In this document: positions 36,701 through 44,839 of the stretch, piece after piece
Layout: each line of letters begins with the position of its first letter
Position numbering within the stretch: the first letter of the stretch is position 1
From: Guillardia theta CCMP2712
Taxonomy: Eukaryota; Cryptophyceae; Pyrenomonadales; Geminigeraceae
Length of the DNA: 64,000 nucleotides
Reading direction: 5' to 3'
Assembly: GCF_000315625.1 (NCBI RefSeq)
Contig: NW_005434673.1
Span: 87,744-151,743 of the forward strand
The notes under the pieces: generated by a model
The model's database searches: none
What the model was told of the DNA's origin: nothing
What the model saw: only the letters and a program-made list of their open reading frames with translations
Program-made: the position numbers and the translations under genes

Positions 36701-38406
36701 TTGATTGTCCTGCTCTACAGATGACGGCCGAGTCTGATAGCCACTCCGATCCCTCGCATGAGCTGTGCCCTGCTCGCACCGTCGGGCTTCTGTCTGAGCT
36801 CCCAAGCTGTCCTCCGACTACAGTGACGTGTGCCGACCCTGTGACTGCTTGGTTTGATCTGCCCAGCCATGAGCTCACCGCCCCCTCGTCCCACGACAGT
36901 TGCTCCGTCACGCTTCCGACAGACCCTACGGATGTCAAGGAGACATGGTGACTTCTGCTCGCCCCCGCCGTGCCCCTGCATCGTATCGAGGTCTCTGATT
37001 CCCAGTCAGTGCTTGTACATGCGGTCACGCCTAGCCTCCCTTGCGGTGATGCATTTCGCGGAAGACAGCCCTGATCCTTGTACCGTCATGCTCACAAGAT
37101 CCTGTACCTGCGCCGTTGTGTACACGCACCGAGCTCGTCTGGGCTAGCTCCTGAGCTCCAAGCTTCTGNNNNNNNNNNNNNNNNNNNNNNNNNNNNNNNN
37201 NNNNNNNNNNNNNNNNNNNNNNNNNNNNNNNNNNNNNNNNNNNNNNNNNNNNNNNNNNNNNNNNNNNNCAAGCTACCGCACTCTCCGACATCCATGATGT
37301 GCTCTCTGCGGCTGTTGACCCGGACTGTCCCCTCCCTGTCAGGGACACTGTCCCAAGCCCTAGTCCCGTCACAGTCACAAGCCCCGAGCCAGTGCTGCCT
37401 GCGTTGACGCTCGCCCTCCGCAAGCTTCCTCCGTCCCAGGTGATCGCCTCGGAGACGCTTCCTCCTGCTACCCCGCCTACGGTCAACGTAGCCCCGGATG
37501 ATCTTGCCGGGCCAAGACCGCTCGCATGACACGTCAGGCTCGACTCCGACTGCCATGCTGTAGCTTGACAAGCCGTCATGACCGACGCCGACAAGCTCTG
37601 GCTTGACAACCCGTATCCCTTGCCTAGCAACCTAACCGTAACATAAGCTGAGGGCTGATTGGACACGACAGCGCCTGAAACATCCGCACGATCATACGAC
37701 ACCAGGTCCGAGCCCGTCCCGACCAGACTAGTGACAGTCAGCACGATCTGACCGCTTCCCAAACCACTCACACGCCACGACCCGACACACACCACACCCG
37801 TCTCCGACGTCCACGCCGTGCTCTCGCTCCCCGTGCCCCCGCCCCGCCCTTGACCTGACCCCTCGTACCTCCCCAGCCCTGCCCCGTACACCGTCACTCC
37901 CGTCGACCCCGTCCCGGCCCTGTTCCCGCCCTCCCTTACCCCGCTCGCCCCCGCCCCGTCTGCCGAGATCGCCTCCGTCCCCGTGCCTCCGCTCCCGCCC
38001 CCTCCTGCCGTCACCCCTACCCGCATGCTCCTCCCCTCTCCTGCTGCCTGCTGGCATGATAGGGACGTGTCGCTTTGCCAAGTTGTCACTTGATTTTCGG
38101 TTCCTCCTCGCCTTGTTCCTAATGTGTTATCATAAGTTCCATAATTGTTTCCCACGTAAATTATTTGTATGGCTGGAGTTGCAGGATTGTTTGAATTGAT
38201 TGTTGTTGTGATGGTTGGCTGGTCGTAGGAGACTGAGAGGACCCTCGTTATTTCAGCGTTGCTGACTGTTAAGGTGATCTCAAGGTTGCTTTGTATTCCG
38301 CTTGCTATACTGCAAAGGATTGAGGACTGCGACAGCCATATGGACGAAGAACATGCTGTATTGCCTAACCTCAATGCTGCAGGATCAGATATGTTGCTTG
38401 AAATTA
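13166..38406 (-). CDS. Giant PKD1/REJ-like receptor: TIG-like and filamin repeats, REJ, GPS, five spans, discoidin-like tail
   Basis: One minus-strand gene is inferred from consecutive open blocks joined by canonical short introns: 13419-13463, 21043-21095, 21124-21172, 21858-21901 and 29201-29249. In N- to C-terminal order it has TIG-like repeats (38.4-29.25 kb), a Cys-rich module (about 28.7-28.35 kb), filamin-type repeats (about 28.1-20.2 kb), REJ/PKD-like sequence (about 19.9-18.4 kb), a GPS motif (about 17.46-17.34 kb), five hydrophobic spans (17.28-16.0 kb), an IQ motif (about 15.2 kb) and three discoidin-like domains. The stop is at 13166. The total in the window is at least about 8,300 residues. 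No signal peptide is visible: the 5'-most exon begins at an acceptor at 38406, so the true start lies in an unseen upstream exon. The array between 35.6 and 37.3 kb has frame breaks and a gap, so the model there is provisional. Likely a surface adhesion or mechanosensory receptor; function is inferred from domains only. Confidence 0.78.
16000..19900 (-). other. REJ-like region, GPS autoproteolysis site and five membrane spans
   Basis: The segment from about 19.9 to 18.4 kb has PKD/REJ features (FTWGVLPG, FEWTITSPD, SFTWNCEI and repeated Asp/Ser strands). The GPS motif at 17.46-17.34 kb has CTYWDN, a central Cys and CECFHLTEFTAL. The HL/T tripeptide is the expected self-cleavage site of GAIN/GPS receptors. 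Hydrophobic spans follow: LIIIFAMASIFALYFLAIFI (about 17.25 kb), TTFFCFVASSMTANAIFY (about 16.97 kb), LITIPSTIFFVMIF (about 16.88 kb), a fourth around 16.2 kb and INVILTFIALFLL (about 16.05 kb). Lys/Arg-rich stretches after spans 1 and 3 place those loops, and hence the tail, inside. No PLAT domain lies between spans 1 and 2, unlike polycystin-1. Confidence 0.75.
20200..28150 (-). other. Array of about twenty filamin/ABP280-type repeats
   Basis: Immunoglobulin-like repeats of roughly 100-110 residues recur through this part. They are recognised by a D-x-(Y/F)-(G/S)-N motif (for example DIYGNPRTL, DTFGNTI, DKYGNNAG, DSYGNPT, DRFSNNL, DLYGNTA) and by closing strands of the type GTYxxxVxxxxxxIxGSPFxxxV. 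I count about nineteen such motifs in the 21902-29200 exon and two to four more in the following exons. Filamin repeats are common in extracellular parts of protist REJ/PKD receptors. Confidence 0.75.
21096..21123 (-). other. 28-nt microexon of the giant receptor
   Basis: Two canonical introns, 21124-21172 (GTAAAT...CCCAG) and 21043-21095 (GTAAGT...TACAG), flank a 28-nt exon encoding VPRVEYYST. Splicing it in joins INPALE to VAGTYSYTIYLRG in one frame. Every alternative through this interval that I tried hits a stop. Confidence 0.7.
28350..28740 (-). other. Cys-rich lectin-like module in the giant receptor
   Basis: A segment between the TIG-like and filamin arrays has regularly placed cysteines and tryptophans: CQIDLHRRCGANGCPVEMSW, then an FCEVLDAHLCSMEEL helix, GCLVENDYGWWTSTTC, a long strand and a terminal CC pair. 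The WW and Cys pattern is reminiscent of C-type-lectin or FGE-like folds, but I cannot assign a family. Confidence 0.45.
31017..31552 (-). repeat. Internal duplication unit 1 (536 bp) in the TIG-like array
   Basis: This 536-bp stretch is repeated at 32316-32851, offset 1,299 bp (433 codons), with a single difference noticed by eye (GTGCAAGGG against GTGCACGGG). It encodes about 178 residues, just over two TIG-like units. The offset is a multiple of three, so the frame is kept. Confidence 0.9.
32316..32851 (-). repeat. Internal duplication unit 2 (536 bp) in the TIG-like array
   Basis: This is the partner of 31017-31552. Both boundaries are sharp: the sequences part completely on each side. 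Both copies are GC-richer than the flanking parts of the array. Confidence 0.9.
33561..37738 (-). repeat. Tandem duplication with 2,080-bp offset in the TIG-like array
   Basis: Sequence from 33561 to about 35640 recurs from 35641 onward at an offset of 2,080 bp (for example GGATCGTTAC at 33961 and 36041). After the N-gap the offset becomes 2,112. The 2,080-bp offset is not a multiple of three, so the frame breaks at the 35.64 kb junction, where a TIG-like unit is cut in mid-module. The second copy carries an in-frame TGA (36174-36176) and one-base insertions near the gap. Confidence 0.85.
37169..37268. other. Assembly gap (100 N)
   Basis: A run of exactly 100 N lies inside the second copy of the GC-rich array. 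The length is conventional and the true size unknown. Sequence just before it differs from the intact first copy by single-base insertions (near 37052, 37096 and 37141), which is typical of low-quality contig ends. Confidence 0.97.
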
Positions 38407-39216
38407 CTGTGATTGAAAGGCCCCAACAGATGGAAAGTTAGACTGTCCATCAATGAAAATATCTTGCCCAACGACCACAAAAAAATAGAGAGAGAGCGTC
38501 AAACCAATGATGAATAATTGCAATGGTCGTCTTTTCCGACCCTTCCTTGTTGTCATTTGTTGAATTCCTTCTACACCCACTTTGTACTTGATTCAGGTTG
38601 CACTTTGAGATCTGAGCATTGTGTCATTCTTCATTTCTTTGCTCCTCAAGTATCCTGCTTGATTTGAATTTGCTTTCTAATCGATCCGATCACCTGATCA
38701 TTCGTCCTCATAATACGAGATTTATTCTCTAAAGTTTTTGTCCTCTCCCCTCTTAATCATTTATATTGACTCCCATCCCCTCCGCTATCAGATTTTCCTA
38801 ATTTGTCTGGGCGCTGATATCGCGGCCCCACTAAAATATATACTTCTCTCATATTGCATCTTCCCCACCTTTCCTTCCCATACCCTTTTCCCACTCATCC
38901 CTTCCTGCTCATTCCAACTTTGCTTCTATTTACTTCGTTCTCCCTCCTCCCAGCGTACTCCGCTTCAACTTTTCTTTGCACCTTGTTGAGTCACATTGCG
39001 ATAGAACCTACCTGCTACTCCATCGAGTCCATGCCCTCAATCTAACTCTTTCACCACCTCTTCTGACTTTTCTCATTCTCCTTCGCGCCATTCATCACCG
39101 GACGCTATCTCCACTACCCACCCACCCACCAATTACTGTATCTAGGTAGAAATATTATGTGGGGGGTGATGAGGGTCATCCGTTTATCCAGTAGTCCGAC
39201 GGATAGCAAAAAAATG
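38407..39216. other. Non-coding spacer, or intron, upstream of the receptor exons
   Basis: From 38407 upstream of the 5'-most receptor exon I see only AT- and pyrimidine-rich sequence with stops in all frames and no signal-peptide-like exon. It may be a long first intron of the receptor or true intergenic DNA. Confidence 0.45.
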
Positions 39217-39790
39217 TCAAAAGAACAAAAGAACTTTGACTGCTGAAACCACCTTCAACACACACCAAACCTCAACGATGCCGCTGCCTTGTTCTGTCCG
39301 CTTTGTCCCACAACTTTCATCAGATGAGAAAGCGATCACTCGATATGGGTGATCAAATCCTGCTCCTTGCCATCGCGACGTAGAACATATTTGAAGATCT
39401 TGTTCATATGCTCCATAACTAAAGGTTGTGATCAAAATAGGTTGTGATCACATGCAAGACCGTCCCGACGGACAACTCGACAACATCGATTGTCACAATC
39501 TTTCCAAATATGATTTAATGAATTGACGAGTCCTTTGACTTCGTTAGAGATGGACTCCTTCAATCTGAGAGAACTTTATCTGGTGTAAACCTACCTGTTT
39601 CGAACAACAATGTATTGCCCGACAAACTGGACTTCGTAGTAAATTCCTTGATTCTTTGAACCTATCTCGCCTCGGAAAAGCCTTGACAGCAGTACGAGGA
39701 AATCGCTGGGAGTGTGAGGCTTATGGAGATAACCTTTCTTAGCGTCCGTCTGCCATGAGCATGAGTTGCTGGATCTGATGATCCAGATAG
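39217..39790 (-). CDS. Possible short gene or stray exons, unrecognised
   Basis: Three consecutive minus-strand open stretches have protein-like composition. The one at about 39590-39790 contains SDFLVLLSRLFRGEIG and YYEVQFVGQYIVVRN and ends at a consensus GTAGGT donor. The second, about 39440-39575, contains KGLVNSLNHIWKDC. The third, about 39217-39435, contains GFDHPYRVIAFSSDESCG. They could form one small spliced gene or downstream exons of the membrane-protein gene to the right. I find no start codon that settles this and no recognisable family. Confidence 0.35.
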
Positions 39791-39872
39791 GCAGCTAGGG
39801 AAGGATTTAGACTCTTCCACAGATTTATGTATGAAGGATTAACTCTAATCAAGCTCATTCTTGTCAACGTAA

Positions 39873-41048
39873 CTATTCTTTTGCATTAAGAATTCTAGAT
39901 TTATCCTCGACCAGAACAAGGTGCCCATCCACCCGCTCAAGGCGGACACTGACGGAATTTCCCCGTGACATAGCAGCCTTCATCGCGGCCTCTTCTTCAG
40001 TCTGGTTGTTGACGGCTCTAAAGATATCACAGGCATGACCATATGGAATGTTGAAGATGTTGCGAATGTCCTGGGGAGAAAGGTCTTTCAGATGCTCAAC
40101 TGAGATCTTCTCCTGTTTCATGGTTGCAGCATACTTGTCACAAGCTTCCGCATCGGACTTGATGGCGATTTGAAGGAGCCCCATCAGATCTGAAGGATCC
40201 TCGGCTTTGATGTCGCTCTTCTCCACAGTCTCTTCATCATCCTGGCTTCGACGATAGCGGAGAAATATGTAGACGAGAAGTATGATCGCTCCCCAGAAGA
40301 CAATGGTGTTGACAGGAACTGCAATGTACAGCAGACTTCTGAGCATGAAGAATGAGTCGAAGGCGGTGGGGTATCGAATGTAAACCATCGAGACCAGCGC
40401 AGACAGGCCGAAGATAACCCCGATAGCAAGGCAGAGGTAGCAGATGCCAATGAGCGGAAGTCCGTAAACTAGCCAACGCTTTAGCGCCTCGTCGTTGGTA
40501 CGCGTGGGTGATAATGAAAGTGAACAGAGCAAGAACATAGCACCAGCCAGAGCGACCCCCAACATGCATGTGCTTGGAAATCCGAACATAGAAAGATTCT
40601 TTGAGACGAAGTTGTCATCCCCGTAAAATGCATACATGTATTGTAGCGGAAACACCTTCGACGCGAACCGGGCTGCGCTCATGATTTCTCGACAAGAATC
40701 ACTCAGAATCAAGGAATCGCATTTTTCACTTCTGTTCAAGATAGCCAGTAAATCGAACTTGTTAGACAGGTCAGTTGGTATTTGCACCGAGGTTTTCTCT
40801 GCGATAAGAGTGCTGCGTACAAACTTTCTGAAGTTGGGATCGAAGAATATGGAATACTTCAGGTTTGCGTTGTCAAACTCCAGTTCCTCAATGGTAAAGA
40901 AGAGTCCAATAGCAATGGAGAAGACTAAGGCGGAAACCACTCCTAGCAGCTCAAGCAACGTGTCTATGTCCTCGAAGGTCGCGTGTCCTAGTGACTGCTC
41001 TATCTCCTCTGTTGGTTTACCTCGACCAACTTTCTTGGGTCGTATCAT
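39873..41048 (-). CDS. Four-span membrane protein with SAM-like cytoplasmic tail
   Basis: This frame of 391 codons begins at ATG 41048. It stays open a little upstream to a possible acceptor (TTTGCAG, near 41073), so a 5' exon may exist. Predicted spans are LLELLGVVSALVFSIAIGLF, MLGVALAGAMFLLCSLSL, LIGICYLCLAIGVIFGLSAL and VNTIVFWGAIILLVYIFL. The roughly 130-residue loop between spans 1 and 2 has several Cys residues and is probably luminal or extracellular. After span 4 comes RYRRS, an acidic stretch, then a helical segment (YAATMKQEKISVEHLKDLSP, IPYGHACDIFRAV) with the L-x-x-L and G-H pattern of SAM domains, which usually oligomerise. The biological role is unknown. Confidence 0.72.
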   Translation of the reverse strand: MIRPKKVGRGKPTEEIEQSLGHATFEDIDTLLELLGVVSALVFSIAIGLFFTIEELEFDNANLKYSIFFDPNFRKFVRSTLIAEKTSVQIPTDLSNKFDLLAILNRSEKCDSLILSDSCREIMSAARFASKVFPLQYMYAFYGDDNFVSKNLSMFGFPSTCMLGVALAGAMFLLCSLSLSPTRTNDEALKRWLVYGLPLIGICYLCLAIGVIFGLSALVSMVYIRYPTAFDSFFMLRSLLYIAVPVNTIVFWGAIILLVYIFLRYRRSQDDEETVEKSDIKAEDPSDLMGLLQIAIKSDAEACDKYAATMKQEKISVEHLKDLSPQDIRNIFNIPYGHACDIFRAVNNQTEEEAAMKAAMSRGNSVSVRLERVDGHLVLVEDKSRILNAKE

Positions 41049-41247
41049 TACGTCAAAGTGACTAGCGTACCTGCAAACTAAGAAATCAGCCGTTGCGGCA
41101 TCAGACGATCAAGATGAAGGTTAGGGGGAAATAGGACGAGACAAGAACCATCATCGAAAATCACAGAAGAAATCTAGAGGGAGAACAAGATGTAGTGACA
41201 TTAAACATTTCTTCTTCACTATGTTCCTATTAGCCGAAGGCGAGAAG

Positions 41248-41250
<3 letters not shown>

Positions 41251-41306
<56 letters not shown>
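41251..41306. repeat. CAG trinucleotide repeat (about 18 units)
   Basis: An uninterrupted CAG run of about 56 bp occurs between genes. A short plus-strand frame would read it as polyglutamine, but nothing else supports a gene there. Confidence 0.95.
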
Positions 41307-41307
<1 letters not shown>

Positions 41308-41848
41308 AATATGGCTGGCAATCCAGGGATGGTGGATGGACTCATGAGGGAGGAGGGGGGAGGGAGGGAGGCTGACGAACAGCGGCAACTGCTTTTAGTA
41401 GTGGTTTAGCAAGAGTACAGGTATTAGAATGTGTATGTGGTGGAACAAGAGTAGGAGGGAAGAGGGAGGAGGGAGGTTGGGAAGGGAAGAAGGGAAATGA
41501 AGAAGGAAATGGAAGCATGAAACAAAGCCGACGAGCAGGAATAGGAACACCAGGAGCACCAGGAGCGAGAGCGAGAGCAGGAGCAAGAGCAGGAGGAGTG
41601 GGTAAGTTGGGGGTGGGGGCTGAATAGTCCCGGGTGAACCCGGCGGAACTTCAAACACGAGCCTTGAAGTTAACCATTGCGAAACTCTTATATTACAATA
41701 CTATGAATAATTACACTGCAAAATTCAAATTTGAGAATGGCCTTTCGATAAAAAGCTCTCGGAGAGGACTCAAGGATTGAAAATTCAAAACTGAAAGGCG
41801 CCTGCCGTACTCCGAAACGAGTACAGTATCTGAATATGGTACCAATGA

Positions 41849-42062
41849 CCAGGGTGGTACCTATGGGTGGTAGCCTAATAATGTGGTAGCCTATGGGTGG
41901 GCCTAATAATGTGGTAGCCTATGGGTGGGCCTAATAATGTGGTAGCCTATGGGTGGTAGCCTAATAATGTGGTAGCCTATGGGTGGGCCTAATAATGTGG
42001 TAGCCTATGGGTGGGCCTAATAATGTGGTAGCCTATGGGTGGTAGCCTAATAATGTGGTAGC
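41849..42062. repeat. Minisatellite with 28/28/30-bp higher-order periodicity
   Basis: CTAATAATGT starts at 41875, 41903, 41931, 41961, 41989, 42017 and 42047. The spacings are 28, 28, 30, 28, 28 and 30 bp, that is, an 86-bp higher-order unit repeated twice. The 30-bp form carries GGTGGTAGCC where the 28-bp form has GGTGGGCC. Confidence 0.92.
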
Positions 42063-43497
42063 GCTGTAAAGGAAGTCACAAGTCCCTGGTTGAAGTCCGA
42101 ACTGGCAACTGAACATGTCAGTGTACCGTACTACAGTTGGACCGGGCCGGCCCGGAGCCGCGGCGGCCCGGCCTGGCATCACCCGAGTCGTCGGATCACG
42201 GTCCGGGGCGGCACTGCCCGGCCGGCAGTGAATTACCGGGAGTCGCCGGCGTACCCGTACCGTGGCCCTGACCGTCGCGACCCGGCTCTAAAGTTTGTCC
42301 GGGCCCGGGCAATGAGTTGTTTAAGTCAAGTTCAACGGTTGGTTGCCATTCAATCATGGCAGTAATCGGACTCACTGAGTCGGCGAGTTTCACCGATCAC
42401 CGGCGGACGGTCACTTTGCACTAGCTGAGTGCTTATCGGTGTTCAACCGTGTGAGTGCTTGTCGGTGTCATACAGCGGCCAACTTGGCAAGTTACAAGTT
42501 ACGTACCCGGGCCCCGGCAGTGACTCAGCGGGGGCCCACACTCAGCCTGGCAGGTTCGGACTGTGCCGGGGCCGACCGTCGACCGGGTCACCGTCCGAGA
42601 CCGGCACTGAGTCCCGAGTCCGGCCCGGGACTCGGGAGACGCCGTCCCGGAACGCGGCGCCGCAGTGCAGTGCAGTGCAGTCACGCGGCGTGCCGGACTC
42701 ATCTGGCGGCTGCGCGGCCGCAGACCGTGACCGTGCCTCAGCCTGGCAGCCCGAGACTCGGACGGCGTGGCGCCAGCCCGGGCCGCTGTACTCCGAGGCT
42801 CGCCGGCCCATCCCCCCCCCCCCCGGGGGGCCGGGCCGCCCATGCGCCGCGGCCAGTGACTGAACTTCCAAGTTCGGGGCCCGATCCCCTAGTATCCGGG
42901 AGTATCCGGGAGTATCCGGGAGGATCCGACTTGAGTTTTCAGTTGACAAAATGCCGAAGGTGCGCTTCTGATGCTGGTTGGGAAGAGAAGGAGGTTGTTG
43001 GGTGGCGGATAGAGATGGAGGAAGGGGATGTAGAGCAAGATTGTAGAGGTGTAGAGCAGAGAGAGTCAAGTTGAGATGTTGTTTGTAAGGATGGATCATG
43101 TCATGGTACATCTAAACCAGGAGAGCAGCTGGGTGGGATCAATGTATTGTAGTCGAATTGAGATTGAAAGTATATCAGAATGATATGTGAAAAATCTTTA
43201 TGAATTATTGAAATGTGGAAGCCTCTGGGATGAGAGAGAGAGAGAGGAGGGAGGGAGGGAGGGAGGGAGGGAGGGAGGGAGGGAGAGTTGTAGTCGATGG
43301 TGAACAACTTGTTTCCTGTGAAAGATTGGAGGGCAGGGGCATACTAGAACGAGGTTTGCTTGCATTCAAGTCACATACAGAAGAGTACGGAGTGAGGGAG
43401 TGAGTGAGTGAGTGAGGGAGGGAGGTAGAGAGGGAGGGAGGGGTTTGCTGGTCCGCAAAGATCCAATTCTTTCGAATTGCACTTACAATTTCTTCAG
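42063..43497. other. GC-rich spacer with simple repeats
   Basis: From 42.1 to 42.95 kb the DNA is very GC-rich (GGGCCC and CCGGCC words, a C-run near 42813). Frames are open only because stops are rare in such composition. AGTATCCGGG occurs three times in tandem at 42891-42920. A GA/GGGA tract covers about 43231-43285, and more GAGT/GGGA repeats lie near 43393-43440. No gene is supported before the DRC12 exons. The DRC12 start codon must lie in this stretch. Confidence 0.6.
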
Positions 43498-44702
43498 AAG
43501 GGTGGCAAGGGAAAACCGAAAGCCAAAGGCGGAGCGTCGGAGGAGGTTAGGGAGTCTCCTGACAGATCTGGCTGACATACTGTGTCCGAAGGGAGCTGAG
43601 CTTACAGCGGAAGAACGGGAGCAGAAGGCCAAACTTCGTATCGAAGCGCTGGAAAGAGAACTTGGTCCATCTCCCTGGGAAGTCGTTAGTGTGGTGACTT
43701 GCTGCTGCAGTTCAACGTACAGATGTGATGAATCGAGCTCTGCAAGCGCACAATGAAATGCGTCAAAAACAGGTAAGAGAGAGCAGACCCCGATCTCAAT
43801 GCCATGCTCCTGGTTGAATCTTTATGCTGCAGAAAGAGCTCCTGCAGGATTTCGAAAATGAGAAGAACAACACGTTCGCCATCACCGCTGATATGGTCAC
43901 TGAGGGTGTGTTGTATGCCTCTTTGACCTTGAGGGCAGACAAGACAATACAAGAGCATGCAGGAGGAGCTCTTGCGGCGGATCAACACCTTAGAGGTCTC
44001 GTCGGTGGTCGACTTTGTTTGTATACCTCACACGTCAGTGACAGAATAGCATCCAAGAGCTGAAAGATCAGCTGGAACTCGCCCGTCAGGTTGACTTGGC
44101 CTGTCAGCACGGCCAGTAATGACTCCTGTGCTTTCAGGCCAACGAAGATCTGCGAAAACAGAAGGACCAAGTCTGTTGTCCTCCATTGTCGTCCCAGGAC
44201 ACTGACGCCGTTTGGCCTCAGGAGCTGGCGCTGAAAGATGCACAGATAGCAGATCTCAAACAGAAGATGGAAGATATGGGTGAGAACTGCTCTGTCTATC
44301 TTTATCATCGTTCCTCCGTGCATGCTCTTGTCATTGGTTTATGTGATTTTGGTGCTATTTTTCTTCGTGTGTTTGATTGTTTATGTGTGTTTGCGTGTGT
44401 TTTGTGTGTGTGTTTTTGTATGTATTTGTGTTTGTATGTGTACTGGTCTTCCGTCTTTCTCGGTTCCTCCGTGGCTCTGATGGAATGTCACGATGTTCGC
44501 AGCCATCGAGTTCGGCGACATGCTCAAGGAGACTCTCGACAAGATGAGCGAGAAGATAGAGGCGACGAGGTGAGAGGAGGAGGAAGCGGAGGCAACGTCT
44601 CTGAGCATGACCTCCCTGTGCAGCAACGAATGGGATCATGATGCGGGGGGGGACGTGCAGAAGAAGCTGGAAGAGTTTAACATCGGACCCATCGGGATGT
44701 GA
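43498..44702 (+). CDS. DRC12: Dynein regulatory complex subunit 12 (CCDC153-like), multi-exon
   Basis: DRC12 is a small coiled-coil subunit of the nexin-dynein regulatory complex in motile axonemes. Exons joined by short GT-AG introns give a Lys/Gly-rich N-terminus (KGGKGKPKAKGG, from the acceptor at 43497), AEEREQKAKLRIEALEREL, RQKQKELLQDFENEK, then NNTFAITADM and QYKSMQEELLRRINTLE. These are followed by SIQELKDQLELARQ, ANEDLRKQKDQ, LKDAQIADLKQKMEDM, AIEFGDMLKETLDKMSEKIE and a terminal NEWDHDAGGDVQKKLEEFNI ending in GPIGM. The order and the final (F/Y)GDxLxxTLDxM...W...(F)(G/N) region match CCDC153. The start codon is in an unresolved upstream exon. The stop is TGA at 44700-44702. Confidence 0.78.
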
Positions 44703-44839
44703 AGATTTCTCTCTCTCGTGAATCTCTCGTGTAATATTCAAGTGCTTTAATTTTTCATTACAATCTGTCGAAACCCCTACTGAGGTGACTCTGAGAGGTA
44801 CAAGGGTAAAAGATTGCAGCGCTGAGTTTGACTTGGACA

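Larger units (their letters stand above)
29250..38406 (-). repeat. Array of about 75-residue TIG/IPT-like repeats
   Basis: The block 29250-35632 alone holds roughly 25 copies of a unit with the pattern N-x-A-(S/G)-T-G-S...VT(V/I)xGxGLG...S...RxGxSxCExTxWxS(D/E)T(S/A)xxCxx...S...(V/L)xVTxGxGxxT. The spaced Cys pair around TxWxSDT and the start VTVxGxGLG resemble IPT/TIG domains, which occur in extracellular receptors. Copies nearest 29.3-33.4 kb are diverged and AT-richer. Copies in 33.5-38.05 kb are nearly identical to one another and GC-rich. Confidence 0.72.

Noticed and set aside
30954-36951. Long plus-strand open frames (up to about 300 codons) opposite the TIG-like array, Pro/Ser/Val-rich.
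   Set aside because: They repeat exactly where the minus-strand array repeats and have no start context or splice logic. They are antisense shadows of GC-rich, stop-poor coding repeats.
38416-39216. A signal-peptide exon for the giant receptor.
   Set aside because: No stretch with a start codon, hydrophobic core and donor site could be found; the true first exon remains unlocated.
41221-41409. A small plus-strand polyglutamine protein over the CAG repeat.
   Set aside because: Outside the CAG run it has no recognisable sequence, and it lies in a gap with other simple repeats.
42090-43074. Open frames of 90-210 codons in the GC-rich block.
   Set aside because: They overlap on both strands, are Pro/Arg/Gly-rich and match the expectation for DNA with few AT-rich stop codons.
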